Assembly (NCBI GenBank): GCA_964507025.1
Contig: CAZDOK010000011.1
Coordinates: 1 to 64,000 of the forward strand
Source: Amarobacter sp964507025
Lineage (GTDB): Bacteria; Chloroflexota; Dehalococcoidia; Tepidiformales; Tepidiformaceae
Length of the DNA: 64,000 nucleotides
Direction: 5' to 3'
The notes below the pieces were generated by a model, which was not told the origin of the DNA, did not search any database, and was given only the letters and a program-made list of their open reading frames with translations. Positions within the stretch are counted from its first letter, which is position 1; each line of letters starts with the position of its first letter. Positions 8,211-16,911 of this stretch are shown here, in pieces. Position numbers and translations under genes: made by a program.

Positions 8211-8561
8211 TCAGCTCACCTGGAGCGTCCGCCCAAGGTCGGTGGCATACGCCCCGAAGTCGTCGATATCCCGCGAAGTGATCGTCAGCGTCCCGGGCAG
8301 CTGTCCCTGCTCCTGCAGCCGCATCGCGATCTCCCAGCGGGCCCAGATCTTGAGCAGCGCCGTCTTCTCCACCGCCGGAAACCGGGCCCGAGACATCTGC
8401 TGCACGATCTTCCGGTGAGCGTCTTGGGAGATGAGCACCGTCACGTTCGACATGCCGGCCCGCCCCCCATCAACCTTGAACACGAGGCGATGGAATCCGG
8501 AGCCGCCGTTCATGATCTCCGACGACATGAGTACGGCGCGTATCGGAATGACGTTACTCAT
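8211..8561 (-). CDS. Unknown protein between fliM and cheX
   Basis: 116 residues with no recognised family. The ATG overlaps the fliM stop by 8 nt (ATGAGTAA), so it is translationally coupled to the flagellar switch gene. The sequence is mixed alpha/beta with a central basic patch (AHRKIVQQMSRARFP) and no signal peptide or membrane helix, suggesting a cytoplasmic partner. Position argues for a motility or chemotaxis role, but nothing in the sequence identifies one. Confidence 0.6.
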   Translation of the reverse strand: MSNVIPIRAVLMSSEIMNGGSGFHRLVFKVDGGRAGMSNVTVLISQDAHRKIVQQMSRARFPAVEKTALLKIWARWEIAMRLQEQGQLPGTLTITSRDIDDFGAYATDLGRTLQVS

Positions 8562-9600
8562 CGGCTTCTTCTCCGAATGTCCTCACCAATCCATCATCGT
8601 CAACCAGTCCCGAAACCTGTAGCGCAAGCTTTCGCCCGCTTGTCCCGGTAAACCCCGCGAATCGCTCGCAATTGCCGACGAAAATCCGCAATGGGTCCGA
8701 AACCATCTGGTCGAGGACGATGACGTCGCCAGGCGCGAGCTCGGCAAGGTCGCGCGCTTCCACACGTGCCCCACCCAGCATCGCCCGCAGCAACACGGAG
8801 GCCGGCATCAGCTGGTCTTCCCTGACACGGGCCTCGGCCCTGGCCGTCCGCGATGGCCGGTTGTCGAACAGGCTCTGTCCGGTCAGCTTGGGCAGGATCT
8901 GCTCCAGGATTGTCAACGGGAAACAGAGCGAAAGCCCGCCCGTCTGCTCGGCCAGCCGGACTTCGTACCACGCAGTGATCACAAACTCCGATGGCTGGAT
9001 CGCATGCATCACCTGGGGACCCAGCGCCAGCTCCGATACGTCTGGCGTCAGCTCAACCACGCGCATCCACGGGTCCACCAACGACCGCGCGATGTCCATC
9101 CCGATGTGCCGGATGAGCGCGATCTCGATGTCCGTCAGGTCGCGGTTCATTACGCGAGCGGCGCGCTTTCCCTTGCCACCCAGCAGGCGGTCGATGATGC
9201 CGAAGGCGACATCGAGCCCGAACGATGTCACCGCGTACCCCTGCAGCGGCGACATGTCGATGATGATGACCACCGCCGAGGTCCCGATCTGGTTGACATA
9301 CTCCTCGTAGATGCCCCGCTCGAGGGCACTCAGCCGCGCTTCGACCGGCGCACGCAGCCGCCCGGAAAAGTTCGCCGCGATGGCGCCCGCCACACCCTGC
9401 TGGATGATCTGCAGCCCGCGAATCTGCTCCTTCGAGAGCTTCTCGGGATGGCGGAAGTCGTAGAGCTTGATGCGCTTCGCCGCATCCTTGCTGGCAGGCG
9501 GCGGCAGCGCCACCACCGCGTCAGACTCGAGCTGACTGACGTCGGCGCTGAGCAGGGCATCGATCTCGCGCTGGCTGAGGACGGCGTTTTCTGATGCCAC
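8554..9600 (-). CDS. fliM: Flagellar motor switch protein FliM
   Basis: C-ring protein that binds CheY-P and sets the direction of rotation. About 348 residues. The N-terminal CheY-binding peptide LSQREIDALL lies near residue 8, followed by the middle CheC-like domain and the C-terminal SpoA domain (LAPGDVIVLD, F-V-G-N). The GTG at 9600 is preferred: it follows GAGGAAG at good spacing and places the LSQ motif at the extreme N-terminus. The frame also has a GTG at 9621. First gene of a minus-strand unit, divergent from cheW. No other flagellar structural gene is in the window. Confidence 0.95.
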   Translation of the reverse strand: MASENAVLSQREIDALLSADVSQLESDAVVALPPPASKDAAKRIKLYDFRHPEKLSKEQIRGLQIIQQGVAGAIAANFSGRLRAPVEARLSALERGIYEEYVNQIGTSAVVIIIDMSPLQGYAVTSFGLDVAFGIIDRLLGGKGKRAARVMNRDLTDIEIALIRHIGMDIARSLVDPWMRVVELTPDVSELALGPQVMHAIQPSEFVITAWYEVRLAEQTGGLSLCFPLTILEQILPKLTGQSLFDNRPSRTARAEARVREDQLMPASVLLRAMLGGARVEARDLAELAPGDVIVLDQMVSDPLRIFVGNCERFAGFTGTSGRKLALQVSGLVDDDGLVRTFGEEADE

Positions 9601-9822
9601 AGGCACTTCCTCTCGGCGCACAGTCTCCCTGCATTGACTATCGGCCGGGTATACGAGAACTCCCTAGTGGTCTCGTGGTGTCACCCTCGTAGCCGCCAAC
9701 TCGCATCAGGGATATCCCCGCCAGCTTTGGGGGCGCCGCCGAATGCCGCCAGCGCACCGTTCGCTCGTAGCTTTAGGAACCAGCCCGGCTCCACCTGCCG
9801 GCACTTCGAGGAGGAATGTCCC
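9601..9822. promoter_or_regulatory. Divergent fliM / cheW control region
   Basis: Non-coding spacer that must hold promoters for both chemotaxis transcripts. An inverted pair ACGAGA (9653-9658) and TCTCGT (9671-9676) surrounds a central CTAG and partly overlaps a TATAC sequence (9650-9654), so it could be an operator. No flagellar sigma-28-type promoter was recognised with confidence. Confidence 0.35.
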
Positions 9823-10332
9823 GTGGCCACCAAGACGGAACCCACCGCAGAAACACCCGTACCGCTGAGCACCGAGGAACACGTTGTCATCTTCCGCCTC
9901 GGCGATGAGTACTACGCACTCGATATCCAGACGGTCCAGGAAATCGTCCGCATGCAGACGATCACCTCTATCCCGGGGTCCGATTTCTGGGTCGAAGGCA
10001 TCACCAACCTCCGCGGCCGTGTTGTCCCCGTCATCGATCTGCGCAAGCGCTGTGGCATCGATGCCGGCGAGTACACGAGCGAGACGCGCATCGTCGTCGT
10101 CTCCAGCGCCGGAGGTATGGTTGGACTCATCGTCGATGCGGTATCCGAGGTCATGCGCATCCCGGGTGAGCAGGTCGAACCGCCGAGCTCCATCGTCTCG
10201 GTTCCCGAAAACACCTACCTGCGCGGCATCGCCAAGCTCGAAGAACGGCTCGTGTCGCTCATGGACCTCGAAGGCGTCCTGCCGGCCAGCCTCGAAGACG
10301 ACCTCGCCCTTGGCGCATCGCGCGCCGCCTGA
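9823..10332 (+). CDS. cheW: Chemotaxis adaptor CheW
   Basis: 169-residue SH3-like adaptor linking CheA to methyl-accepting receptors. Typical blocks are VIFRLGDEYYALDI, the I-T-N-L-R-G-R-V-V-P-V-I-D-L core and a C-terminal VSLMDLEGVL. The start is the GTG at 9823, preceded by GAGGAGG at ideal distance. An ATG just upstream is out of frame. First gene of the cheWACDYBR unit, with a 55-nt gap to cheA. Confidence 0.95.
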   Translation: MATKTEPTAETPVPLSTEEHVVIFRLGDEYYALDIQTVQEIVRMQTITSIPGSDFWVEGITNLRGRVVPVIDLRKRCGIDAGEYTSETRIVVVSSAGGMVGLIVDAVSEVMRIPGEQVEPPSSIVSVPENTYLRGIAKLEERLVSLMDLEGVLPASLEDDLALGASRAA

Positions 10333-10387
10333 CCCCCTCGCAAGGTCCCGTCCCGTTTCCCCACTCGTCCACCAGGAGTGCCGCCGC

Positions 10388-12496
10388 ATGGCAAGCACCA
10401 AAAGCCAACGCCTGCAGTTCGATCTCGATGACGAAGACCTGAAGCTCTTCTGTGAAGAGGCCGACGAGCAAATCGAGCTCCTCGACACCTCACTGGTGCA
10501 GCTCGAAGGCGAACCCGACCCTGACCTCGTCCAGCAGATCTTCCGGGCCGCGCACACCCTCAAGGGATCGAGCGCCACGATCGGCCACAAGAAGATGGCC
10601 AGCCTCACCCACGCCATGGAAACGGTGCTCGACGCCGTCCGGCAGGGGCGGCGCCGGCCCACCTCCGACGTGGTCGATGCCCTCCTCGCCGGACTCGATG
10701 CACTCCGCGTGCTCGCTAATGAGGTCGTGACCCGCATTGACTCCGGCATCGAAACCGCCCGGCTCGAAGGCGACCTCCACGCCGTTCTCGAAGCACCGGA
10801 TGCCGATGCCGATGATGGCGCGCCCGTCGCCGAAAGCGGATTCACCTACCAGCTCAACCCGGCCCAGGTCGAAGCCGCATTGGCCGGGATGGACAACGGC
10901 ACCTCGCTCTACCTGGTCGAAGTCGCCATCTCGGGCGACTGTCAGCTGCCCTCCATCCGCAGCTTCCAGATCCTCCAGGAACTCGATGCGCTGGGCCAGG
11001 TGCTGGTCTCCTGGCCAGAACGCGAACTCATCGAAGCAGGCGCCGGCGAGTTCTCACTCGCTTGCTTCCTGCTCTCAAGCCAGTCCGACGAACAACTCCA
11101 GGCGGCCATCGAGGCAGTCTCCGACGTGGGGTCGGTCCATGCCCGGTCGATCGCCCCAGAAGACTCGGCCAGGCCACAGGCTCCTGCGGCAAGTGCGGTT
11201 CACGCTGCCACGCCGGCAGACCGGCCACAGCTCACCCTGGTGGAGGATGGCTCCCCCGCTGAGAACCCCCGTGGTGCATCGCGCAAGGCGACCCAATCCG
11301 TCCGCATCGATGTCGAACGCCTCGATGGGCTGATGAACCTCGTCGGCGAGCTGGTGATCGACCGGACACGCCTCCAGCAGATCCGCGAACAGCTCAGCGC
11401 TGTCCTCAAGGACGCCAACCTCAACGAGCTCACCGAGAACTTCGAGGAGACCACCTCTCACCTCGCGCGCGTCACCGATGAGCTGCAGGAACAGATCATG
11501 CGGAGCCGGATGCTCCCGGTCCGTTCGGTGCTCACGCGCCTTCCGCGCCTGGTGCGCGATGTCGCCGCCAAGTGCGGAAAGAAGGTGGAGCTCGTCACCG
11601 CCGGTGAGGAAACCGAGCTCGACCGTTCCGTCATCGAGGAGATCTCCGACCCGCTCGTGCACATCCTCCGCAACGCCGTCGATCACGGTATCGAGACGCC
11701 GGAGGACCGGCGCGCCGCGGGCAAGCCCGAAACCGGTCTCGTCACCGTCACCGCCTGGAACCAGGAAACGTACATCTATCTCTCGGTGAAGGACGACGGC
11801 AAGGGCATTGATACCGCCGCCCTCCGCCGCAAGGTCGTCGAAAAAGGGCTCATGTCACGCGATGCCGCCGAATCGGCAACAGAAGAGCAGGCGGTCCAGT
11901 GGATCTTCCTCCCGGGCCTCTCCACCGCGAAGCAGATCTCCGATGTCTCCGGCCGCGGCGTGGGCATGGACATCGTCCGCACCAACATCGAGCGGCTCAA
12001 CGGCCAGATTACGCTGCACAGCACGCCCGGCAAGGGCTCCGAAGTCATCATCCAGCTGCCGCTCACCCTGGCAACAACGAAGGCCCTGATGGTGGTCGCC
12101 AACGGCACCGTCTATGCCATCCCCCTCGTCTCGGTCACCGAGGCGCTCGCAGACCACGAGGCCGACATCCACACGGTGAATGCCCGCAAGACACTGCGTC
12201 TGCGCCATCGCCTCCTTCCGATGATTGACCTCGCCCGCGCCCTCGGCGACACCCGTCCGCGTCAGATGGAAGCCGGGAAATTCGTGGTGGCCGCACGGCA
12301 CGGTGAGCGGCAGGTCGCGTTCATGGTCGATCGCTTGCTCGGCGAGCAGGATGTTGTCGTGAAGTCGCTCGGCGACCTTGTCGGCAACCGCAGAGGGCTC
12401 ACCGGCGCCACTATCCTCGGCGATGGGACGCTCGGACTGATCGTCGATACCGCCAGCCTGGTCACCGAACAGGCTGCGCTCGCAACTCCGGCCTGA
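10388..12496 (+). CDS. cheA: Chemotaxis histidine kinase CheA
   Basis: 702-residue kinase that phosphorylates CheY and CheB. Domains in order: an Hpt domain with the phospho-accepting H56 (AAHTLKGSSATIGH); a central domain (about 150-260) resembling P2, the response-regulator-docking module; a P3 dimerisation helix pair (about 300-385, MNLVGELVIDRTRL); the ATPase domain with N-box near 429 (RNAVDHGIE), G1 near 468 (DDGKGID) and G2 near 522 (GRGVGMD); and a C-terminal CheW-like domain. The start is the ATG after CAGGAG. Reading further upstream would run into cheW and is not credible. Confidence 0.96.
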   Translation: MASTKSQRLQFDLDDEDLKLFCEEADEQIELLDTSLVQLEGEPDPDLVQQIFRAAHTLKGSSATIGHKKMASLTHAMETVLDAVRQGRRRPTSDVVDALLAGLDALRVLANEVVTRIDSGIETARLEGDLHAVLEAPDADADDGAPVAESGFTYQLNPAQVEAALAGMDNGTSLYLVEVAISGDCQLPSIRSFQILQELDALGQVLVSWPERELIEAGAGEFSLACFLLSSQSDEQLQAAIEAVSDVGSVHARSIAPEDSARPQAPAASAVHAATPADRPQLTLVEDGSPAENPRGASRKATQSVRIDVERLDGLMNLVGELVIDRTRLQQIREQLSAVLKDANLNELTENFEETTSHLARVTDELQEQIMRSRMLPVRSVLTRLPRLVRDVAAKCGKKVELVTAGEETELDRSVIEEISDPLVHILRNAVDHGIETPEDRRAAGKPETGLVTVTAWNQETYIYLSVKDDGKGIDTAALRRKVVEKGLMSRDAAESATEEQAVQWIFLPGLSTAKQISDVSGRGVGMDIVRTNIERLNGQITLHSTPGKGSEVIIQLPLTLATTKALMVVANGTVYAIPLVSVTEALADHEADIHTVNARKTLRLRHRLLPMIDLARALGDTRPRQMEAGKFVVAARHGERQVAFMVDRLLGEQDVVVKSLGDLVGNRRGLTGATILGDGTLGLIVDTASLVTEQAALATPA

Positions 12497-12523
12497 GCGG
12501 ACCGGACCAAGGGGAGGGACTTC

Positions 12524-13117
12524 ATGGCACAGGATGCACTGCTTCAGAAGCTCACACTGGTCGCCCGCGATGGCGCTGTCCGCGCGGGCCGTGGCCTGAG
12601 CGGCCTCATGGGACAACAGATCTCCATCCACGTCCCGAACGTCCGGGTCGGCACGAAGAGCGACGCCTGCGATGCGGTCGGTGGCGAAGAGAGCATCGTG
12701 CTTGGCGCGTACCTCTCGATCTCCGGTGACATCACGGGCCATGTCATGCTGCTCTTCCCCGTTCTGAGGGCGCTGGAGTGCGTGGACCTGATGTGCGGCC
12801 AGGCGCCCGGAACCACCACCGAACCAGACGAGCTCGCGCAATCGGCCGTGGGCGAACTGGGGAACATCGTGGGCTCCGCATTCGTCAACGCCCTGGCCGA
12901 CGACGTGAACCTCATCCTCCACCCCAGTCCCCCCACCATCATCCACGACATGGCCATCGCGCTGGTTGAGTCGGTCTATGCCGAGGTCCTCTCCCAGGGC
13001 GGTGAGGTGGTGATGATGGACGCTGTCTTCGAGGATGAGAAGGGCCGCACGGCCGGCCTGCTCATCGTGGCGCCCGACCCGCTCTCTCTGGAACGGCTGG
13101 AGAGGGTGGCCGCATGA
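12524..13117 (+). CDS. cheC: CheY-P phosphatase CheC
   Basis: 197-residue CheC-family phosphatase. Only the second active-site helix is intact: SAVGELGNIVGSAF with E111 and N114. The corresponding N-terminal helix (residues 12-30) is Gly/Arg-rich and lacks the E..N pair, so this is a one-site CheC. In well-studied systems CheC is paired with CheD, whose gene starts inside its last codon here (ATGA overlap). It probably works with the separate cheX product across the divergent promoter. Confidence 0.87.
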   Translation: MAQDALLQKLTLVARDGAVRAGRGLSGLMGQQISIHVPNVRVGTKSDACDAVGGEESIVLGAYLSISGDITGHVMLLFPVLRALECVDLMCGQAPGTTTEPDELAQSAVGELGNIVGSAFVNALADDVNLILHPSPPTIIHDMAIALVESVYAEVLSQGGEVVMMDAVFEDEKGRTAGLLIVAPDPLSLERLERVAA

Positions 13118-13620
13118 CAGCCCCGCCTTCCGAAGCCCGCCGTGTGTCGGTCGGGATCGGGCAACTCGCAATCAGCAGGGACCCCAAAGAGGTCCTTGTC
13201 GCGTATGGGCTCGGTTCCTGCATCGGCATCAGTTGTTTCGACCCCCAGAGTCGCGTGGGCGGCCTGGCCCATGTCCTCCTGCCGAGCTCCGATGGCAAAC
13301 GCGCCGATGACCGCGAACCGGCGAGGTTCGCCGATACCGGCATCGACCTGCTCCTCAAGCGCCTGGCCGAGGCTGGCGCATCGCCTCGCCGCATGGTTGT
13401 GCGCATCGCAGGTGGCGCCGCCGTCCTCGGCCCTTCCAACGCCGAAAAATTCAAGATCGGCGAACGAAATGCCGAAGCGATCAGGGAACGGTTGAAGCAC
13501 CACGGTATCTCGCTCGCTGCCACGGACGTGGGCGGCACCAAAGGCCGCACCCTCGAGGTTCACGTCGCAACCGGCAAGACATTCGTGAGAACGGCCGCTT
13601 CTCCGGCCATCGAACTGTAG
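13114..13620 (+). CDS. cheD: Receptor glutamine deamidase CheD
   Basis: 168 residues. CheD deamidates specific glutamines of chemoreceptors and forms a feedback complex with CheC. The catalytic C36 lies in GLGSCIGIS and H53 in LAHVLLP, as the family requires. The G-G-A-A-V-L-G segment is also typical. Its ATG overlaps the cheC stop, so the two proteins are probably made in step. Confidence 0.94.
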   Translation: MTAPPSEARRVSVGIGQLAISRDPKEVLVAYGLGSCIGISCFDPQSRVGGLAHVLLPSSDGKRADDREPARFADTGIDLLLKRLAEAGASPRRMVVRIAGGAAVLGPSNAEKFKIGERNAEAIRERLKHHGISLAATDVGGTKGRTLEVHVATGKTFVRTAASPAIEL

Positions 13621-13630
13621 GAGTCCAACC

Positions 13631-13987
13631 ATGGCAACAATTCTTGTGGTCGATGATGCAGCCTTCATGCGGATGCGCATGTCCAAGATCCTCACCGAGG
13701 CCGGCTACGTCGTCGTCCAGGCCGAAAACGGCCTCGAGGCAGTCGAGAAGTACCAGTCCGAAAAGCCCGATGCCGTCCTCATGGATATCACCATGCCCGA
13801 GATGGACGGGCTCACCGCCCTCAAGGAGATTCGGTCGCTCGACCCGGCCGCCCGCGTCGCTATGGTCACCGCCCTCGGACAGCAACAGATCGTCCTCGAA
13901 GCCGTGAAGAGCGGCGCGAAGGACTTCCTCGTGAAGCCCTGCGAAGGTGACCGCGTCCTCGCCGCCGTCAACAAACTCTGCGCATAG
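13631..13987 (+). CDS. cheY: Chemotaxis response regulator CheY
   Basis: 118-residue single receiver domain. The acidic pocket D8/D9, phospho-acceptor D52 (VLMDITMP), T80 (MVTALG) and K102 (LVKP) are all present, with no output domain. It carries the signal from CheA to FliM. An AGGAG site precedes the ATG, and the 11-nt gap to cheB indicates one operon. Confidence 0.94.
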   Translation: MATILVVDDAAFMRMRMSKILTEAGYVVVQAENGLEAVEKYQSEKPDAVLMDITMPEMDGLTALKEIRSLDPAARVAMVTALGQQQIVLEAVKSGAKDFLVKPCEGDRVLAAVNKLCA

Positions 13988-13998
13988 GAGGGACCACC

Positions 13999-15093
13999 GT
14001 GGCCTTCCCGGCCCCTTCCCACGGTCGCCAGATCCGGGTCCTCGTCGTCGATGATTCGGCATTCATGCGTCGCGCCATCGAACGTCTCCTCTCCCAGGAC
14101 CCGCGCGTCACCGTCGTCGGCAGCGCCTCCGATGGCATGGAGGGCGTCAAGCGTGCCCTCGAACTCCGGCCCGACGTCATCACCATGGATGTCGAGATGC
14201 CGCGCATGGACGGTGTCACCGCCGTCGGCGAAATCATGCAATCGGTCCCTACGCCAATCGTCATGGTCTCTACCCTCACCACCGAGGGCACGGCGACCGC
14301 CATCCGTGCGCTCGAAGCAGGAGCGGTCGAGTGCATCGGCAAGCCGAGCGGTCTGAGCGCCGACCTCGTCAACGTCGGCGAAAAGCTCATTGAAGCCGTC
14401 GAGCGCGCAAGCGTCGCCCGCGTCCACCGGCACCGGCCCGTCGCGATCACTCCTCGGCTTGCAGCGCCCGCGGCTCCGCCGAAGGCGCCTGGCCTCACGG
14501 GCGGGCGCCTGCCCGCGCACAACGTGCTCGTCATTGGCTCATCCACCGGCGGCCCGCCCGCGCTCACCCGCGTGGTCCCACGGCTCCCTGGCGACCTCAT
14601 GGCGGCGGTCATCGTCGTGCAGCACATGCCTGCCGGCTTCACCGGGGCCCTCGCCCGGCGGCTCGACTCCCTCTCCCCGCTCACTGTCGCCGAAGCCATC
14701 GAAGGCGAGCCCGTCATCAACGGCCGCGTCTACCTCGCACCCGGCGACTATCACCTCACGGTGACGAAGGACAAACGCATCCACCTCGACCAGTCGCCGA
14801 CAGTCCATGGCGTGCGCCCGAGCGTCGATATCACGCTCTTCTCCGTCGCCGAGGTCTTCGGACGCGCCGCCAGCGTGGCCATCCTCACCGGGATGGGCAA
14901 GGACGGGGCCGACGGTGCTGCCAGGCTCGAGGCAGCCGGTGGCAAGGTCATCGCCCAGGACGAAGCAACCTGCGTCGTCTACGGGATGCCCCGTGTCACG
15001 ATGGAGCGTTCCCAACACCCCATCCAGGTGCCCCTCGACGATGTGGCCCCTGCCCTGGTGAAGACCCTACCCGCATCGAGGCTCGCGCGATGA
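13999..15093 (+). CDS. cheB: Receptor methylesterase / glutamine deamidase CheB
   Basis: 364 residues: a receiver domain with D64 as phospho-acceptor (ITMDVEMPRMDG), a Pro/Ala-rich linker (about 145-170), and a methylesterase domain with the Ser-His-Asp triad S182 (GSSTGGP), H209 (VVQHMP) and D302 (GMGKDGADG). It removes methyl groups from receptors for adaptation. The start is a GTG after GGAGGGA. The last codon overlaps the cheR start as ATGA. Confidence 0.96.
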   Translation: MAFPAPSHGRQIRVLVVDDSAFMRRAIERLLSQDPRVTVVGSASDGMEGVKRALELRPDVITMDVEMPRMDGVTAVGEIMQSVPTPIVMVSTLTTEGTATAIRALEAGAVECIGKPSGLSADLVNVGEKLIEAVERASVARVHRHRPVAITPRLAAPAAPPKAPGLTGGRLPAHNVLVIGSSTGGPPALTRVVPRLPGDLMAAVIVVQHMPAGFTGALARRLDSLSPLTVAEAIEGEPVINGRVYLAPGDYHLTVTKDKRIHLDQSPTVHGVRPSVDITLFSVAEVFGRAASVAILTGMGKDGADGAARLEAAGGKVIAQDEATCVVYGMPRVTMERSQHPIQVPLDDVAPALVKTLPASRLAR

Positions 15094-15887
15094 ACATGGA
15101 GCAACCCGAAGACCCCTCATGGCTGGCATTCCGCCGCTCGCTCGAACGCGCCATCGGCGTGCCGCTCGGGCAGTACAAGGAGCCGCAAATGAAGCGCCGC
15201 CTGGCGAGCATCATGACTCGCCGCGGCCTGGACGGCTGGCCCTCCTTCGAACAGGCAATCGCCGCCGATCCGAAGTTGCTAGGCGACGTGCGCGACACCC
15301 TCACCATCAACGTGAGCGAGTTCTTTCGCCAGGCAGACCGCTTCCAGGAGCTCCAGGGGAAGTGGATCCCGAAGATGCTCAAGGAGCGCCGCCAGCTGAA
15401 AATCTGGAGCGCCGGCTGCTCCATCGGCTGCGAGCCCTACACGCTTGCGATGATCCTGAGCGAGGTCGACCCGCGCGGGAATCACACCATCCTCGCAACC
15501 GATGTCGACATGCCCATCCTCTCCCGCGCCCGCGAGGGCAACGGATATCTTCCCTCCGAGGTCCGCGCAGTCCCGGCCCCATTACTGAAGAAGTACTTCA
15601 TCAACGAAGGCCAGACCTACCGCGTGTCCGACGACATCCGCCGAAAGGTCAACTTCCGCCGCCACGACCTGCTGAGCGACCCCTACCCGGCCGACCTGGA
15701 CATGATCCTCTGCCGCAACGTCGTCATCTACTTCACCGATGAAGCGAAACAGCACATCTACCAGGGGTTCGCGAAGGCGCTCCGGCCGGCTGGCCTGCTC
15801 TTCATAGGCGGCAGCGAAATGATCATGCGCTCGGGAGAGATCGGCTTCCGCACCGCAGGCACCAGCATGTACCAGAAGGCAGCCTAG
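15090..15887 (+). CDS. cheR: Receptor methyltransferase CheR
   Basis: 265-residue SAM-dependent methyltransferase that methylates receptor glutamates. Visible blocks are VSEFFRQADRF, the SAM-binding WSAGCSIGCEPYTLAM, and CRNVVIYF near residue 210. Last gene of the chemotaxis operon, with opposing activity to cheB just before it. Its TAG stop is shared, through a palindromic CTAG, with the convergent phosphatase gene. Confidence 0.95.
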   Translation: MNMEQPEDPSWLAFRRSLERAIGVPLGQYKEPQMKRRLASIMTRRGLDGWPSFEQAIAADPKLLGDVRDTLTINVSEFFRQADRFQELQGKWIPKMLKERRQLKIWSAGCSIGCEPYTLAMILSEVDPRGNHTILATDVDMPILSRAREGNGYLPSEVRAVPAPLLKKYFINEGQTYRVSDDIRRKVNFRRHDLLSDPYPADLDMILCRNVVIYFTDEAKQHIYQGFAKALRPAGLLFIGGSEMIMRSGEIGFRTAGTSMYQKAA

Positions 15888-16828
15888 GCTCGCTCCCGCA
15901 CGACGCGTGCTGGCAAGCGGCGGGCCACCAACCACAGGATCGCCGCGCACACCATCCCCACTGCGAGGTCGGCCAGGTAATGCTCGCCCAGGTACATCAG
16001 CGCCGCCCCCATGGCCACGCTGTAACCGAGCAGCCACGGTGCAAGCCTCCGTTCGTGATCGCGCGCCCAGAGGTACATCGCAAAGGTCACGCCCTGGTGC
16101 AGCGAAGGCATCGCCGCAACCGAGTTCGGTTCGCCCAGCGAGGCATAAAACGACTCGTAGGTCTCGGGGTTCACGCTCCCCCCGACAAAGTCCATCACCC
16201 GGAACACGCCGGGGAGCGCGCCCGTCTGCGCGGCGAGCCATGGGGGGCTTGTGGGCAGGAGGAAGAACAGCACCAGCGCCAGGTACATCGTCCCGGCGAT
16301 CATCACCACGTACTTGGGGAACAGCGTCCGCCTGTAAAGAAACACCAGGACCGCGCCCAGGTGGGGAGCGATGAAGAACGACCAGTGCACCCCCACCGAA
16401 AGGTAGTCGTGCAATCCCAGCGAAAGCGGATCGAAGTACCGCTGCTGCAGCCAGACGATCGGGTCGGTGCCCAGGAAGACCGACTGGTCGATGTTGATCA
16501 CGTACGCGGTGCGCACCGGTATCCCGGTCTCATCGGCGTACGCGCGCAAGAGCGTGTAGACGAAAATGCCCGCCACGTAGGCGAACCACCACACTCGCTC
16601 GCGCCGCCACCGCACCTCGGGCGACCACACCGCCAGCGTCAGACCCACCAGAACGAAGCCAAACCAGATGTGGTCCTGCCACACCCTGGTCGCGACTGTC
16701 CCTGCCATCAGCAGGAGCGCGGCTACCTGCACCCCAAGCAACAGCCGCCCGCCAGGGCCTGGAATTGCGCCCGCTCGCGGTCCACGGGCGGCGACCCGCT
16801 CCGCCACCGGCGGTTCGGCGATACTCAC
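15884..16828 (-). CDS. PAP2-family membrane phosphatase / inositolphosphotransferase-like
   Basis: 314-residue multi-pass membrane protein of the PAP2_3 (Aur1/Ipt1-like) group. The phosphatase signature is split in the family manner: P-S-L-H-Q-G near residue 245 and G-E-H-Y-L-A-D near 285, giving the two catalytic histidines and the aspartate. Such enzymes act on lipid phosphates or transfer inositol phosphate to lipid, and the substrate is not knowable here. It starts with GTG at 16828. It is convergent with cheR and divergent from the flippase-like gene. Confidence 0.8.
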   Translation of the reverse strand: MSIAEPPVAERVAARGPRAGAIPGPGGRLLLGVQVAALLLMAGTVATRVWQDHIWFGFVLVGLTLAVWSPEVRWRRERVWWFAYVAGIFVYTLLRAYADETGIPVRTAYVINIDQSVFLGTDPIVWLQQRYFDPLSLGLHDYLSVGVHWSFFIAPHLGAVLVFLYRRTLFPKYVVMIAGTMYLALVLFFLLPTSPPWLAAQTGALPGVFRVMDFVGGSVNPETYESFYASLGEPNSVAAMPSLHQGVTFAMYLWARDHERRLAPWLLGYSVAMGAALMYLGEHYLADLAVGMVCAAILWLVARRLPARVVRERA

Positions 16829-16911
16829 GCACTCCAGCGTATCGTTCGCCCGCCGCTGACGGAAGTAAGATTCTGTGGCACGCTGTGCATCGAGAAGGAC
16901 AACAGGAGAGC

